A DNA stretch of 43,034 nt from positions 1 through 43,034 of the forward strand of contig JAGCGL010000043.1 of NCBI GenBank assembly GCA_017649605.1, read 5' to 3'. This document shows, piece by piece, positions 25,054 through 32,967 of this stretch (position 1 is its first letter; every line of letters starts with the position of its first letter). The notes beneath the pieces were generated by a model, which saw only the letters and a list, made by a program, of their open reading frames with translations, was not told the origin of the DNA and did not search any database. The translations under genes and the position numbers were made by a program. The DNA comes from Spirochaetia bacterium. GTDB taxonomy: Bacteria > Spirochaetota > Spirochaetia > CADAEX01.

Positions 25054-25688
25054 TCGAGGAGACAGGAACAGTACGCAATGTCTCGATTCAAGGCAGCTCC
25101 GGCTCCATAAGGATAGAGGCGTCTCTGGTTCTTTCCGGGACAAGGCAGGGGGACAGCATTGCAGTGAACGGTGTGTGTCTTACAGTCACCTCTATGGATA
25201 AAAAAAGTTTTACAGCCGATGTTATGGCCGAGACCCTGCGCCGGAGCAACCTGGGGCAGCTTAAATCTGGCGACCTGGTGAACCTGGAGCGGGCAATGCC
25301 GGCCGACGGCCGTTTCGGCGGCCATATAGTGAGCGGCCATATCGACGGAACAGGCACTATCTCCAGGCTGGAGGAAGAGGGCAACGCCACCTGGGTCTAT
25401 ATCCGCACATCGCAGGATATACTTGCCCTGATTGTGGAGAAGGGCTCCATAGCCATAGACGGCATAAGCCTGACTGTGGCCAAGGTTGGAAATGAAGATT
25501 TTGCAGTCTCCATAATTCCCCACACCAGTTTGCATACCACACTTTTAAAGAAGAAGGTCGGGGCTGTGGTGAACCTGGAGAACGATATTGTAGGAAAATA
25601 TGTGCAGCGCCTCCTGGGGCAATCCCGGTCGGAAGAGCCGCATAAAAGCAGGATAACAGAGGAGTTTTTAAGGGAAAATGGATTTTAA
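25038..25688 (+). CDS. ribE: Riboflavin synthase alpha subunit
   Basis: A 216-residue enzyme that dismutates two 6,7-dimethyl-8-ribityllumazine molecules to riboflavin and the pyrimidinedione. It begins with the family signature [12 protein letters not shown] and has two tandem lumazine-binding barrels (about 1-97 and 98-200), each with a VNGVCLTV or IDGISLTV motif and a [13 protein letters not shown] segment. The ATG lies inside the ribD 3' end and its own 3' end overlaps ribBA by 11 nt, indicating coupled translation. The C-terminal tail beyond residue 200 is short and basic. Confidence 0.96.
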   Translation: MFTGIIEETGTVRNVSIQGSSGSIRIEASLVLSGTRQGDSIAVNGVCLTVTSMDKKSFTADVMAETLRRSNLGQLKSGDLVNLERAMPADGRFGGHIVSGHIDGTGTISRLEEEGNATWVYIRTSQDILALIVEKGSIAIDGISLTVAKVGNEDFAVSIIPHTSLHTTLLKKKVGAVVNLENDIVGKYVQRLLGQSRSEEPHKSRITEEFLRENGF

Positions 25689-26883
25689 GTACAACACGAT
25701 AGAAGAGGCCCTTGATGAGCTTCGGAACGGAAGGATAATCCTGGTGACCGACGACCCGGATCGGGAGAACGAAGGGGACATGATCTGTGCGGCCGAGTTT
25801 GCCACCCAGGCCAATGTCAACTTCATGGCAACCTATGCAAAGGGACTTTTGTGCACCCCTATGAGCGCAGCCCTTGCCACAAAGCTGGGATTGCCACCAA
25901 TGGTGTCGGAGAACACAGATAACCACGAGACAGCCTTCACTGTCTCTATAGACCATATAAGCACCACCACAGGAATCTCGGCGGCAGAGCGCTCAATCAC
26001 TGCACTCCAGTGTGTGAACGATGCCTCCACACCCCTTGATTTCCGGCGCCCGGGACACATGTTCCCCCTTACCGCAAGAAGGGGCGGTGTGCTGGTGCGG
26101 AACGGCCATACAGAGGCCACTGTAGACCTCTGCCGCCTGGCCGGCCTTAAGGAGTGCGGCCTCTGCTGCGAGGTTATGGATGATGACGGCACCATGATGC
26201 GTACCCCCAAGCTCTGGAAGCTGGCAGAGAAGTACAACCTCAAGTTCATCACAATCAAGGAGCTGCAGGACTACTGCCGCATCCACGAGAAGCATGTGAT
26301 AAGAGAGGCCAAGGCAAAGCTCCCCACCGACTACGGTGACTTTGATATCTACGGCTATGTTAACGACATAACAGGCGAGAACCACATCGCACTCCTTAAG
26401 GGCGACATAGGCGACGGCGAGAATGTGCTGTGCCGTGTCCACTCCGAGTGCATGACCGGCGATGTGTTCGGCTCCAAGAGGTGCGACTGCGGCCAGCAGC
26501 TGCATAAGGCCATGGAGCTGATACAGCAGGAGGGGCGCGGCGTGGTGCTTTATATGCGGCAGGAGGGCCGTGGTATTGGCCTTATAAACAAGCTTAAGAG
26601 CTATGTGCTCCAAGAGCAGGGGTGCGACACTGTGGAGGCCAACATAAAGCTGGGCTTCCAGCCCGACCTGCGTGAGTACTGGATAGGGGCCCAGATCCTA
26701 AGGGACCTGGGTATAAAATCACTCCGTCTTATGACCAACAACCCAAACAAGGTGTATGGCTTGGACGGCTTTGGGCTGCGGGTTGCAGAGCGGGTTCCTA
26801 TAGAGGTGGAGCCGCAGCAGTACGACCGCTTCTATCTGCAGACCAAGAAAGACAAGATGGGACATATTTTTACAAAATTTTAA
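25678..26883 (+). CDS. ribBA: Bifunctional 3,4-DHBP synthase / GTP cyclohydrolase II
   Basis: A 401-residue fusion enzyme that supplies both precursors for riboflavin: 3,4-dihydroxy-2-butanone 4-phosphate from ribulose 5-phosphate (RibB half, ~1-200) and the pyrimidine from GTP (RibA half, ~205-400). RibB motifs include [12 protein letters not shown] and RRPGHMFPL with acidic residues for the magnesium site. RibA motifs include the zinc cysteines in [26 protein letters not shown] and TNNPNKV. The start codon follows AAGGGAAA inside the ribE 3' end. Both halves look intact. Confidence 0.96.
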   Translation: MDFKYNTIEEALDELRNGRIILVTDDPDRENEGDMICAAEFATQANVNFMATYAKGLLCTPMSAALATKLGLPPMVSENTDNHETAFTVSIDHISTTTGISAAERSITALQCVNDASTPLDFRRPGHMFPLTARRGGVLVRNGHTEATVDLCRLAGLKECGLCCEVMDDDGTMMRTPKLWKLAEKYNLKFITIKELQDYCRIHEKHVIREAKAKLPTDYGDFDIYGYVNDITGENHIALLKGDIGDGENVLCRVHSECMTGDVFGSKRCDCGQQLHKAMELIQQEGRGVVLYMRQEGRGIGLINKLKSYVLQEQGCDTVEANIKLGFQPDLREYWIGAQILRDLGIKSLRLMTNNPNKVYGLDGFGLRVAERVPIEVEPQQYDRFYLQTKKDKMGHIFTKF

Positions 26884-26904
26884 ACTATATAAGCGAGGTA
26901 TGAA

Positions 26905-27369
26905 ATGAAACTGTTTGAAGGAAAATTAGTTGCTCCAGAGGGAATGAAGGTTGCTATCGTAGCTTCCCGTTTCAACGAGATTATCGTTAAGAAGCTTCTG
27001 GACGGAGCAGTGGATGGCCTGGTGCGCCACGGCGTTAAGGATGACAACATCACAGCAGTATGGGTTCCGGGTGCTTTCGAGATTCCTGTTATTGCCGACA
27101 AGCTGGCTACCAGCGGAAAGTATGATGCAGTAATCGCTGTAGGTGCAGTGATCCGCGGCGCAACAACCCACTACGACTATGTATGCAACGAGGTATCCAA
27201 GGGTATAGCTCAGGTAGGACTCAAGAACGGCATCCCTGTTCTCTTCGGAATCATCACTACAGAGAATATCGAGCAGGCTATCGAGCGGGCTGGCTCCAAG
27301 GCTGGAAACAAAGGCTATGACTGTGCTCTCTCCGCTGTAGAGATGGTCAATCTGATGAAGAAGCTCTGA
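26905..27369 (+). CDS. ribH: 6,7-dimethyl-8-ribityllumazine synthase
   Basis: A 154-residue enzyme that condenses the RibA/D-derived pyrimidinedione with DHBP to the lumazine substrate of RibE. It normally forms pentamers or 60-mer shells. Motifs: [36 protein letters not shown] with the catalytic histidine, and [15 protein letters not shown]. It lies 21 nt after ribBA and is the last gene of the operon. Codon use is more biased than in the other rib genes, consistent with a need for more copies. I see no U-tract terminator for this strand; the hairpin just downstream fits the opposite-strand tRNA better. Confidence 0.96.
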   Translation: MKLFEGKLVAPEGMKVAIVASRFNEIIVKKLLDGAVDGLVRHGVKDDNITAVWVPGAFEIPVIADKLATSGKYDAVIAVGAVIRGATTHYDYVCNEVSKGIAQVGLKNGIPVLFGIITTENIEQAIERAGSKAGNKGYDCALSAVEMVNLMKKL

Positions 27370-27373
27370 AGAT

Positions 27374-27403
27374 AAAAAAATGGGGTGCTTGAAAAAGCAC
27401 CCC
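27374..27403 (-). terminator. Terminator of tRNA-Asp
   Basis: A perfect 9-bp stem, 27382-27390 with 27395-27403, followed on the minus strand by a run of seven T (27380-27374). It begins two bases past the tRNA discriminator. On the plus strand no T-run follows, so it serves the tRNA rather than ribH. Confidence 0.8.
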
Positions 27404-27405
27404 GT

Positions 27406-27480
27406 CGGGAGCGAAGGGGCTTGAACCCTCGATCTCCGGCTTGACAGGCCGGCGCGATAAACCAGCTTCGCCACGCCCCC
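27406..27480 (-). tRNA. tRNA-Asp (GTC anticodon)
   Basis: A 75-nt cloverleaf on the minus strand. The acceptor GGGGGCG pairs with CGCTCCC with one G-U pair; the D-stem is GCGA/TCGC; the anticodon stem CCGGC/GCCGG encloses CTGTCAA with anticodon GTC; the T-arm carries TTCAAGC. The discriminator is G, as expected for aspartate. CCA is not encoded. Confidence 0.95.
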
Positions 27481-27494
27481 TACTGACAAACAAG

Positions 27495-27524
27495 ACTATA
27501 TCAATTATTCAATCTTGGTGTCAA
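27495..27524 (-). promoter_or_regulatory. Promoter of tRNA-Asp
   Basis: On the minus strand TTGACA (27524-27519), 18-nt spacer, TATAGT (27500-27495), about 15 nt before the mature tRNA 5' end at 27480. Confidence 0.7.
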
Positions 27525-27565
27525 TAAGGTTTTGAATATTTTTTATAGGGGCTGTAGTGCTGGAA

Positions 27566-27594
27566 TTGACATATAATATCCCAGATGATAAAAT
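27566..27594 (+). promoter_or_regulatory. Promoter of the PpiD/SurA-like gene, with almost no leader
   Basis: TTGACA (27566-27571), 17-nt spacer, TAAAAT (27589-27594). The predicted start, near 27601, is only about 2 nt before the ATG at 27603. No Shine-Dalgarno is visible. Confidence 0.6.
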
Positions 27595-27602
27595 AAAGTA
27601 TT

Positions 27603-29111
27603 ATGGCAGAAAAAGAAAAACAACTTGAGAAAATGACCAATGAACAGGAAAAGAAGAACAGCCGGCATCCGGTGCTCTACATTTTTTCTGTTTTACTTCT
27701 TATAGTAATTGCAGTGACTTTTGTCGGAGCCCCTGTTGTAGGCGATGCAGTAAGAGGGACAACAGGCTCCATCTCTTTCGGAAAGTATGGGAAAGAGGAT
27801 ATTGAGTTCTCCCAGAACGGCTACTTTGCACAGCAGCGTGAGATTCTGGGCCAGCAGATCAAGCCGGACGGAAACAGCCAGAACTGGAAATGGGATATGT
27901 ACCGGGTATGGCGGGGTGCTTTCGAGCGCACTGTAGTACATGTAGGAATCCTTACCGAAGTTAAGACCAACAAGACACATATCTCCCAGGAGCAGCTGAA
28001 CAAGCTTATCATTAAGAACGGTCCTTATCAGAACAATGGCGAGTTTGATGTTGAGCTGTATCAGAGCACCCCTTCTTATAAGAGGGAAGAGTTCCGCCGC
28101 GACTTTAAGGAGAGCCTCCTTACAGAGTACTATCTTGTTGATTATTTTTACGGACAGAAGAGTGCCGATGCAGAAAAAGAATATACCTATGGCCTTTCCA
28201 AGACCCAGCGCAGTTTCCAGCTGATGTTCTTCCCTATGGACAGAATTCCAGATGCAGATCTTGCTGCGTATGCACAGCAGAATCCTAAGAACTTCAAGCG
28301 CATTGGGCTCAGCAAGATCACCCTTTCCAGCGAAAGCGATGCCAAGAAAGTGCTTAAGATGGTAAAGGCTGACCCTGAATCCTTTGCCGAGACAGCAAAG
28401 GCTCAGTCTACCGATGTATTTGCCGAGGGCGGCGGATCCATGGGAATCTCCTACAGCTACGAGCTTAAGTCTGAGTTCAGCGATGCAGACCTGGATAAAA
28501 TTCTGGCTTTGGCCCAGGGTGCAGTTTCCGACATCATCAAGGTTGGAAATGACTATGTTATTTACCGCTGCACAACAGCTGCAACCGACCCGGATCTCTC
28601 ATCTGCCGATACAATCCGGGCAATCAAGAACTATGTGAACCGCTACGAGCGTGGATTTGTAGAGGATAAAGCAGTCAAGGCCGCAGAAACCTTTATCAAG
28701 GATGCTCAGGAAGACAGCATCTATGGAGCTGCTTCAAAAGCAGGTATCTCTGTTTATAATACAAAACCTTTTGGCATCAACTACGGTGCAGTAAACTATT
28801 TCAGCCAGGTCAGAGTAGAGCAGGGAGAGCTGGATCTGACATCTGCTATGTTCAGCAAGGATTTCTTTATCCAGGCCTTCTCAATCAAAGCTGATGAGTA
28901 TTCCAAGCCTATTATTCTGAACAACGGTGTTGTGGTTCTTAAGCTGGTCGAAGAGACTGTAAGCCCCGAGATTGACCAGACATTGGTTCTGTACGGTCCT
29001 CAGATTGAGGGACAGATTGCAGATGCCGATATAGTCAACTACTTCCTGACATCAGACAAGCTCAAGGATAACTTCCACCAGACATTCAGCAAATATTTTA
29101 CATTTGATTGA
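27603..29111 (+). CDS. PpiD/SurA-like membrane-anchored peptidylprolyl isomerase
   Basis: A 502-residue protein with a basic cytoplasmic N-terminus, one membrane anchor at about residues 24-45 and a long periplasmic part. The arrangement resembles PpiD/SurA foldases: a helical SurA-N-like chaperone region (~90-215), then a parvulin-like rotamase segment (~235-335, with FAEGGGSMG and ILALAQGAVSDIIKVGNDYVIYR), and a C-terminal chaperone section. It probably helps fold exported or outer-membrane proteins. It stands alone with a strong promoter that leaves almost no leader, and a bidirectional terminator follows. The isomerase core is weakly conserved, so chaperone activity without isomerase activity is possible. 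Confidence 0.82.
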   Translation: MAEKEKQLEKMTNEQEKKNSRHPVLYIFSVLLLIVIAVTFVGAPVVGDAVRGTTGSISFGKYGKEDIEFSQNGYFAQQREILGQQIKPDGNSQNWKWDMYRVWRGAFERTVVHVGILTEVKTNKTHISQEQLNKLIIKNGPYQNNGEFDVELYQSTPSYKREEFRRDFKESLLTEYYLVDYFYGQKSADAEKEYTYGLSKTQRSFQLMFFPMDRIPDADLAAYAQQNPKNFKRIGLSKITLSSESDAKKVLKMVKADPESFAETAKAQSTDVFAEGGGSMGISYSYELKSEFSDADLDKILALAQGAVSDIIKVGNDYVIYRCTTAATDPDLSSADTIRAIKNYVNRYERGFVEDKAVKAAETFIKDAQEDSIYGAASKAGISVYNTKPFGINYGAVNYFSQVRVEQGELDLTSAMFSKDFFIQAFSIKADEYSKPIILNNGVVVLKLVEETVSPEIDQTLVLYGPQIEGQIADADIVNYFLTSDKLKDNFHQTFSKYFTFD

Positions 29112-29148
29112 TTCCTGTCAGGCTGAGACAAGATCAGTGTGACAAAAG

Positions 29149-29177
29149 AAAAAGCCTGCCAGACGGCAGGCTTTTTT
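29149..29177. terminator. Bidirectional terminator between foldase and TrpR-like genes
   Basis: AAGCCTGCC (29152-29160) and GGCAGGCTT (29165-29173) form a perfect 9-bp stem with an AGAC loop. It has A-runs on the left and T-runs on the right, so it can end transcription from both converging genes. Confidence 0.88.
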
Positions 29178-29193
29178 ATAGCTTTTTCAGATA

Positions 29194-29490
29194 TCACAGA
29201 CTTTTGCAGATATCTATCATCTTCCGGAAAGAGGACTCTTCCTTCTTCATCTCCCTGCTTCCTCTGGTTATCTTGCACAGAGAAAGCCCCAGGACCTCTG
29301 CGATCTTGCGCTGTGTCATCCCCTGGTCCAAAAGACGCACCAGTGCCCAGCGGGCTGCAACTGCATTGTATTCCTGTGGTGTCAGCAGCGCCTTGAGAAA
29401 ATCTTTAAGGAGAACGCTGTCGTTCACCGACGCCAGGGTCTGAGAAAGCTCTTCCATAGATTCTGCCATTATTTTTTCTTTGTCTTCCAT
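29194..29490 (-). CDS. TrpR/YerC-YecD family helix-turn-helix regulator
   Basis: A 98-residue protein of the Trp repressor superfamily. LLTPQEYNAVAARWALVRLL followed by MTQRKIAEVLGLSLCKITRGSR gives the helix-turn-helix. It resembles both TrpR and the shorter YerC/YecD group, whose regulated genes are poorly known. No tryptophan biosynthesis genes are in the window, and it is the last gene of a citrate synthase-nrnA operon, so a tryptophan-specific role cannot be claimed. Six bases separate it from nrnA. Confidence 0.85.
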   Translation of the reverse strand: MEDKEKIMAESMEELSQTLASVNDSVLLKDFLKALLTPQEYNAVAARWALVRLLDQGMTQRKIAEVLGLSLCKITRGSREMKKEESSFRKMIDICKSL

Positions 29491-29495
29491 AATTG

Positions 29496-30452
29496 TTATC
29501 CCAATATCTTTGAAAAATGATCAACCAGAAGTTGCACAACAGCTTTGGCATTGGAGTTCATAATCTTGCACCCGGCCGCTTTTTTATGGCCACCGCCCCC
29601 TAATAGGGCAGCTGCGGCTCCCAGGTCTATATTGCTGCACCTGGTGCGGAGTCCTACAGTTACCTTGTCGGGATCATCCTCCTTTACCGATGCCACCACC
29701 TGGACCCCTTCGGTTGCCAGCAGAAGCAGGTAGACTGTATCAATATCCCGGCACTCCCTTGGAATCACGGCGTAATCCTCTAATGTCTCGTAGGTTATGA
29801 CAAGCCTGCCGTCCAGATAAAACTTTGCCCGCTCCAGGGCCTGAGAAATAAGCTTCAATGTGGCAGCTTTCTTGTTGCCATTCACATCGAAGTAGATCTT
29901 GTTTGGAGATGCCCCGTATCCGGTGAGCTTTGCCGCAGCCTCGAAGGCAGGAGCCCCTGTCTCGGTCAGATGCTTGAAAAAGCCTGTGTCGGTGCAGAGC
30001 CCCAGCATAAGAAGTTCAGCCACCTCTTTTGAAGGCTTTTCTCCCATTGCCTCGATAAGCTCAAGGATAAGCATGGTGCAGGCCGATGCCTGCGGTTTTA
30101 CATATCTGAAGTCGCCGAAAATATCGCCGGAAGAGTGATGGTCAATAACTATGGTGGGGAATTTGTCTATTCCCTCTTTCTCAAAGCCGGTTCTGTCCGG
30201 GGTGGAGCAGTCAACTATTATTGCCACTCCATCTTTATCTGCAGGGTCAAAAATGTCGGCAAAGTGGCCCTGGAACTGTTTTATCTCCTGCCGCTCAAAC
30301 TTTCCTTTTGAGTATAGATAACACTTTTTCCCAAGCTGCTCCAAAAACCGGGCCAGCCCCAGCTGGCTTCCAATGCAGTCGCCGTCCGGGTCTATGTGGC
30401 CGAAGATGTAGAAGGTCTTATGCTCTTTTATGGTCTGGATTATTCTTTCCAT
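29496..30452 (-). CDS. nrnA: DHH/DHHA1 phosphoesterase, NrnA type
   Basis: A 318-residue enzyme of the bifunctional oligoribonuclease/pAp phosphatase family, which degrades nanoRNAs and 3'-phosphoadenosine 5'-phosphate. DHH-domain motifs are GHIDPDGDCIGS (motif I), VDCSTPDRTG (II) and the name motif IDHH at about 103-106 (III). The C-terminal DHHA1 domain carries LLGGGGHKKAAG. Length fits NrnA. It lies 16 nt downstream of citrate synthase and just before the TrpR-like gene. Confidence 0.9.
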   Translation of the reverse strand: MERIIQTIKEHKTFYIFGHIDPDGDCIGSQLGLARFLEQLGKKCYLYSKGKFERQEIKQFQGHFADIFDPADKDGVAIIVDCSTPDRTGFEKEGIDKFPTIVIDHHSSGDIFGDFRYVKPQASACTMLILELIEAMGEKPSKEVAELLMLGLCTDTGFFKHLTETGAPAFEAAAKLTGYGASPNKIYFDVNGNKKAATLKLISQALERAKFYLDGRLVITYETLEDYAVIPRECRDIDTVYLLLLATEGVQVVASVKEDDPDKVTVGLRTRCSNIDLGAAAALLGGGGHKKAAGCKIMNSNAKAVVQLLVDHFSKILG

Positions 30453-30468
30453 TTTATATATGGCTTCC

Positions 30469-31809
30469 TTATCGGTCAGTCATGGGGGTGTAGGGCCGTT
30501 TTGGCGCCACAACACGGTATGCAGGTCTTATAAGCTTACCGCCGCTTACCAGCTCCTCTATCCGGTGGGCTGCCCAGCCGGCAATACGGGCCATGGCAAA
30601 GAGCGGGGTATACAGCGCTGTCGGAATATTCAGCATCTTGTATACAAAGCCGGAGTAGAAGTCCACGTTCACGCTGCTGGACCGGACAACCTTTCCCTCT
30701 GCCTCAAAAGCTTCTGGAATAAGCCGCTCCACACTGTGGTACAGGTTGAACTCATCGTCGTATCCCTTGGCGGCAGCCAGCTCCTCGGCCTTTTTCTTAA
30801 GGAGCAGGGCCCTTGGGTCCGACAGGGTATAGATAGCATGGCCGAATCCGTAGATAATGCCTGTTCTGTCGAAGGCTTCCTTGCGCAGGATTTTCCGCAG
30901 GTAGTCCACCAGCTGCCCTTCGTCCTTCCAGTTCGGAACATTTTCCATTATATCTTCCATCATCCGTTTAACTTTCTTGTTGGCTCCGCCGTGGAGCGGA
31001 CCTTTCATGGAGCAGAGGGCTGCTGCGATGGCGGCATAGGTGTCGGTCTGGGCCGAGGTGACCACATGGTTTGTGAATGTGGAGTTGTTACCGCCACCAT
31101 GCTCGGCATGGAGAATAAGGGCTATGTCCAGGACCGATGCCTCGAGCTCTGTGTACTTGGTGTCGGGGCGGATCATCCGCAGGAAGTTGGCCGCAGTTCC
31201 GATCTTGGGTGCCGGAGCGTGGAGGAAAAGGCTCTTGCCATCGTGGTAGTGGGCCTTTGCCTGGTAGCCGTAGGCAATCATGGTAGGGAACCGGGCTATA
31301 AGCTCTATGCACTGCCTGAGCACATTATCTATGGAAACATTGTCGGCATCGGAGTCGTAGGAGTAGCATACCAGCACGCTCCGGGCCAGCTTGTTCATGA
31401 CATCCCGGCTTGGGGCCTTGAGTATCATATCCTCGGCAAAGCCGGCAGGAAGCTGTCTGCACTCGTCCAGCACGTTGTTGAATTCTTCCAGTTCCTCTTT
31501 TGTCGGGAGTTTCCCAAAAAGAAGGAAGAAAGCTGTCTCCTCAAAGCCATGCCGTTTCTCGTTTATGGCATTGTAGACCAGGTCGTTGATCAGGATTCCC
31601 CGGTAGGTGAGTCTACCTTCGTCAGGAACCAGGGTTCCTTCGTCAAAGATATAACCATGGGCATCGCCAATCTGAGAGAGTCCTACTACCACTCCGGAGC
31701 CATCTTCGTTACGCAGGCCGCGCTTGGTGTTGTACTTTGAATAGAGGGCCGGGTCTATGGAGTTGTTGCGGATTGCTGTCTCTGTCATCTTCTGTATAAA
31801 TGCTTCCAT
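30469..31809 (-). CDS. gltA: Citrate synthase
   Basis: A 446-residue type of citrate synthase that condenses acetyl-CoA with oxaloacetate. All three catalytic positions are intact: His in GPLHGGAN, His in YGFGHAIYTLSDPRA, and Asp in SVNVDFYSGF. Length and the N-terminal segment (MEAFIQKMTETAIRNN) fit the group found in many anaerobes rather than the E. coli hexamer. It serves as an internal reference for the two altered citrate-synthase-fold proteins encoded divergently at 32071-34076. Codon use is ordinary, unlike those genes. A good promoter and an AGGAGA ribosome site precede it. Confidence 0.94.
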   Translation of the reverse strand: MEAFIQKMTETAIRNNSIDPALYSKYNTKRGLRNEDGSGVVVGLSQIGDAHGYIFDEGTLVPDEGRLTYRGILINDLVYNAINEKRHGFEETAFFLLFGKLPTKEELEEFNNVLDECRQLPAGFAEDMILKAPSRDVMNKLARSVLVCYSYDSDADNVSIDNVLRQCIELIARFPTMIAYGYQAKAHYHDGKSLFLHAPAPKIGTAANFLRMIRPDTKYTELEASVLDIALILHAEHGGGNNSTFTNHVVTSAQTDTYAAIAAALCSMKGPLHGGANKKVKRMMEDIMENVPNWKDEGQLVDYLRKILRKEAFDRTGIIYGFGHAIYTLSDPRALLLKKKAEELAAAKGYDDEFNLYHSVERLIPEAFEAEGKVVRSSSVNVDFYSGFVYKMLNIPTALYTPLFAMARIAGWAAHRIEELVSGGKLIRPAYRVVAPKRPYTPMTDR

Positions 31810-31838
31810 GGTTCTCTCCTGTTGCTATTTGAAGATAC

Positions 31839-31867
31839 ATTATATGTGAAATTTTTCTTGTAATCAA
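31839..31867 (-). promoter_or_regulatory. Promoter of the citrate synthase operon
   Basis: On the minus strand TTGATT (31867-31862), 17-nt spacer, TATAAT (31844-31839). Predicted start near 31832 gives a 23-nt leader with AGGAGA. Confidence 0.72.
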
Positions 31868-31907
31868 GTAATATTGTGAATTGAATATGAATAATTATCA
31901 CGAAGCA

Positions 31908-31922
31908 ATAACTATTAGTTAT
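31908..31922. promoter_or_regulatory. Palindrome ATAACT-ATT-AGTTAT, candidate LysR-type site
   Basis: A perfect 6-bp inverted repeat with a 3-bp centre, lying between the divergent citrate synthase and citrate-synthase-like operons. 13 of 15 bases match 36444-36458, which overlaps the start of the LysR gene. Confidence 0.4.
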
Positions 31923-31965
31923 CAAAATAATGAAAAAAAATATCAAAGTTGCAAATACCCAATTA

Positions 31966-31994
31966 TTGAATAATTTTAGTGAATTGGATAAACT
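31966..31994 (+). promoter_or_regulatory. Probable promoter of the citrate-synthase-like operon
   Basis: TTGAAT (31966-31971), 17-nt spacer, TAAACT (31989-31994). Predicted start near 32001 gives a leader of about 70 nt ending in GGAGGAG. Other A/T-rich alternatives exist nearby, so the assignment is tentative. Confidence 0.4.
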
Positions 31995-32070
31995 GAAGCC
32001 AAATAAATAAAAATTTTACCGGAAACATCGAGACGCAAGGTGAATTTAATAATTTTAGGAGGAGTAAAGT

Positions 32071-32967
32071 ATGGATCGTAAACCCTTGATCCAGAGAAAG
32101 ACTGGTATTTCTTACAAGACAGAAGAAAAAACAGTTCTGCGCGGTTTTGATGTACGCGAGCTCGCTAACGCTGGCTACACATTTATCGATGGACTGTACA
32201 TTCTTTTCCAGGGCAGAATTCCTGCAGAGAACGAGAGAGCAATGCTCGACTACGAAGTTGCAGAATTCCTTGAGCACTCAATGTCACCTTCAGCAGCAGC
32301 TGCAATCGGCGTTATGAACGGACACCCAATGCTCCCAGCAGCAGTTGGTGCTTCTATCGCAACATTCGGTGGAGCTCACGGACCAGGAGCTCAGCACGGC
32401 TACATGATGAAAAAATACCTCGACAGAGCAGTTCTTGAGCACAAGACAGTTGAACAGGTTGCTGTAGAGTGTGTTGATGAGTACATGGATGCAGGTAGAG
32501 CAGTAATGGGAATGGGACAGCCACAGCACCTTGACGGCGACCCAAGAGCAGAACCGACACACCTGAAACAGGAAGAGATCGGAGTTGTAGGTGTATACCT
32601 GAAATTCCAGAGAGCTCTTGAGAAGAGATTCTATGCAAGAAGATTTGCTGAAGGAAGATCCTATGTAGCAGTTAACATGATCGGTGCTGGTAACACAGCT
32701 CTCTCCGACATGGGATTCTCTCCAAACGCAGCTTGGACAATCGGATGCGTAACCAGAGGTTACAGCTGCTCCTGCCACGCTCTCTTCACACTGAAGAAAG
32801 GTAGAGCTTGGGGTGCATCCAGAAACGAACCTATGGTACAGATGCTTGACCTCTCCATGATCAAGTACATCGGACCAGAAGACAGAGAAGTTCCTCTTCA
32901 GTCAGAAAGAGAAGCTTATGCTATGAACGAACTTAAGACAGGAGAATTCAAAAAATGGGTGATCTGA
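32071..32967 (+). CDS. Citrate-synthase-fold protein A (citryl-CoA lyase-like), altered active site
   Basis: A 298-residue protein with the small citrate synthase/citryl-CoA lyase fold. Compared with the true citrate synthase of this window, the first catalytic histidine is kept (His103 in GGAHGPG). The second is Gln150 (GMGQPQHLDGDPRA for the usual GFGH...DPRA), and the catalytic Asp position is Ile204 (VNMIGAGN for NVDFYSG or NIDGA). CoA-contact sequence DPRA is retained. A very strong ribosome site (AGGAGGAG) and AGA-rich codons suggest abundant protein. It overlaps the next gene by 13 nt, and the two are diverged paralogues, so a heteromer is likely. Whether it cleaves, condenses or does something else with an acyl-CoA is unknown. 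Confidence 0.75.
   Translation: MDRKPLIQRKTGISYKTEEKTVLRGFDVRELANAGYTFIDGLYILFQGRIPAENERAMLDYEVAEFLEHSMSPSAAAAIGVMNGHPMLPAAVGASIATFGGAHGPGAQHGYMMKKYLDRAVLEHKTVEQVAVECVDEYMDAGRAVMGMGQPQHLDGDPRAEPTHLKQEEIGVVGVYLKFQRALEKRFYARRFAEGRSYVAVNMIGAGNTALSDMGFSPNAAWTIGCVTRGYSCSCHALFTLKKGRAWGASRNEPMVQMLDLSMIKYIGPEDREVPLQSEREAYAMNELKTGEFKKWVI

Noticed and set aside
27382..27403. Perfect hairpin after ribH as terminator of the riboflavin operon
   Set aside because: No T-run follows on the plus strand, whereas one follows on the minus strand directly after tRNA-Asp, so I assign it to the tRNA.
30430..31740. A 436-codon plus-strand frame
   Set aside because: It is antisense to the intact citrate synthase gene, whose motifs and promoter are clear. 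The reverse frame shows no recognisable family.
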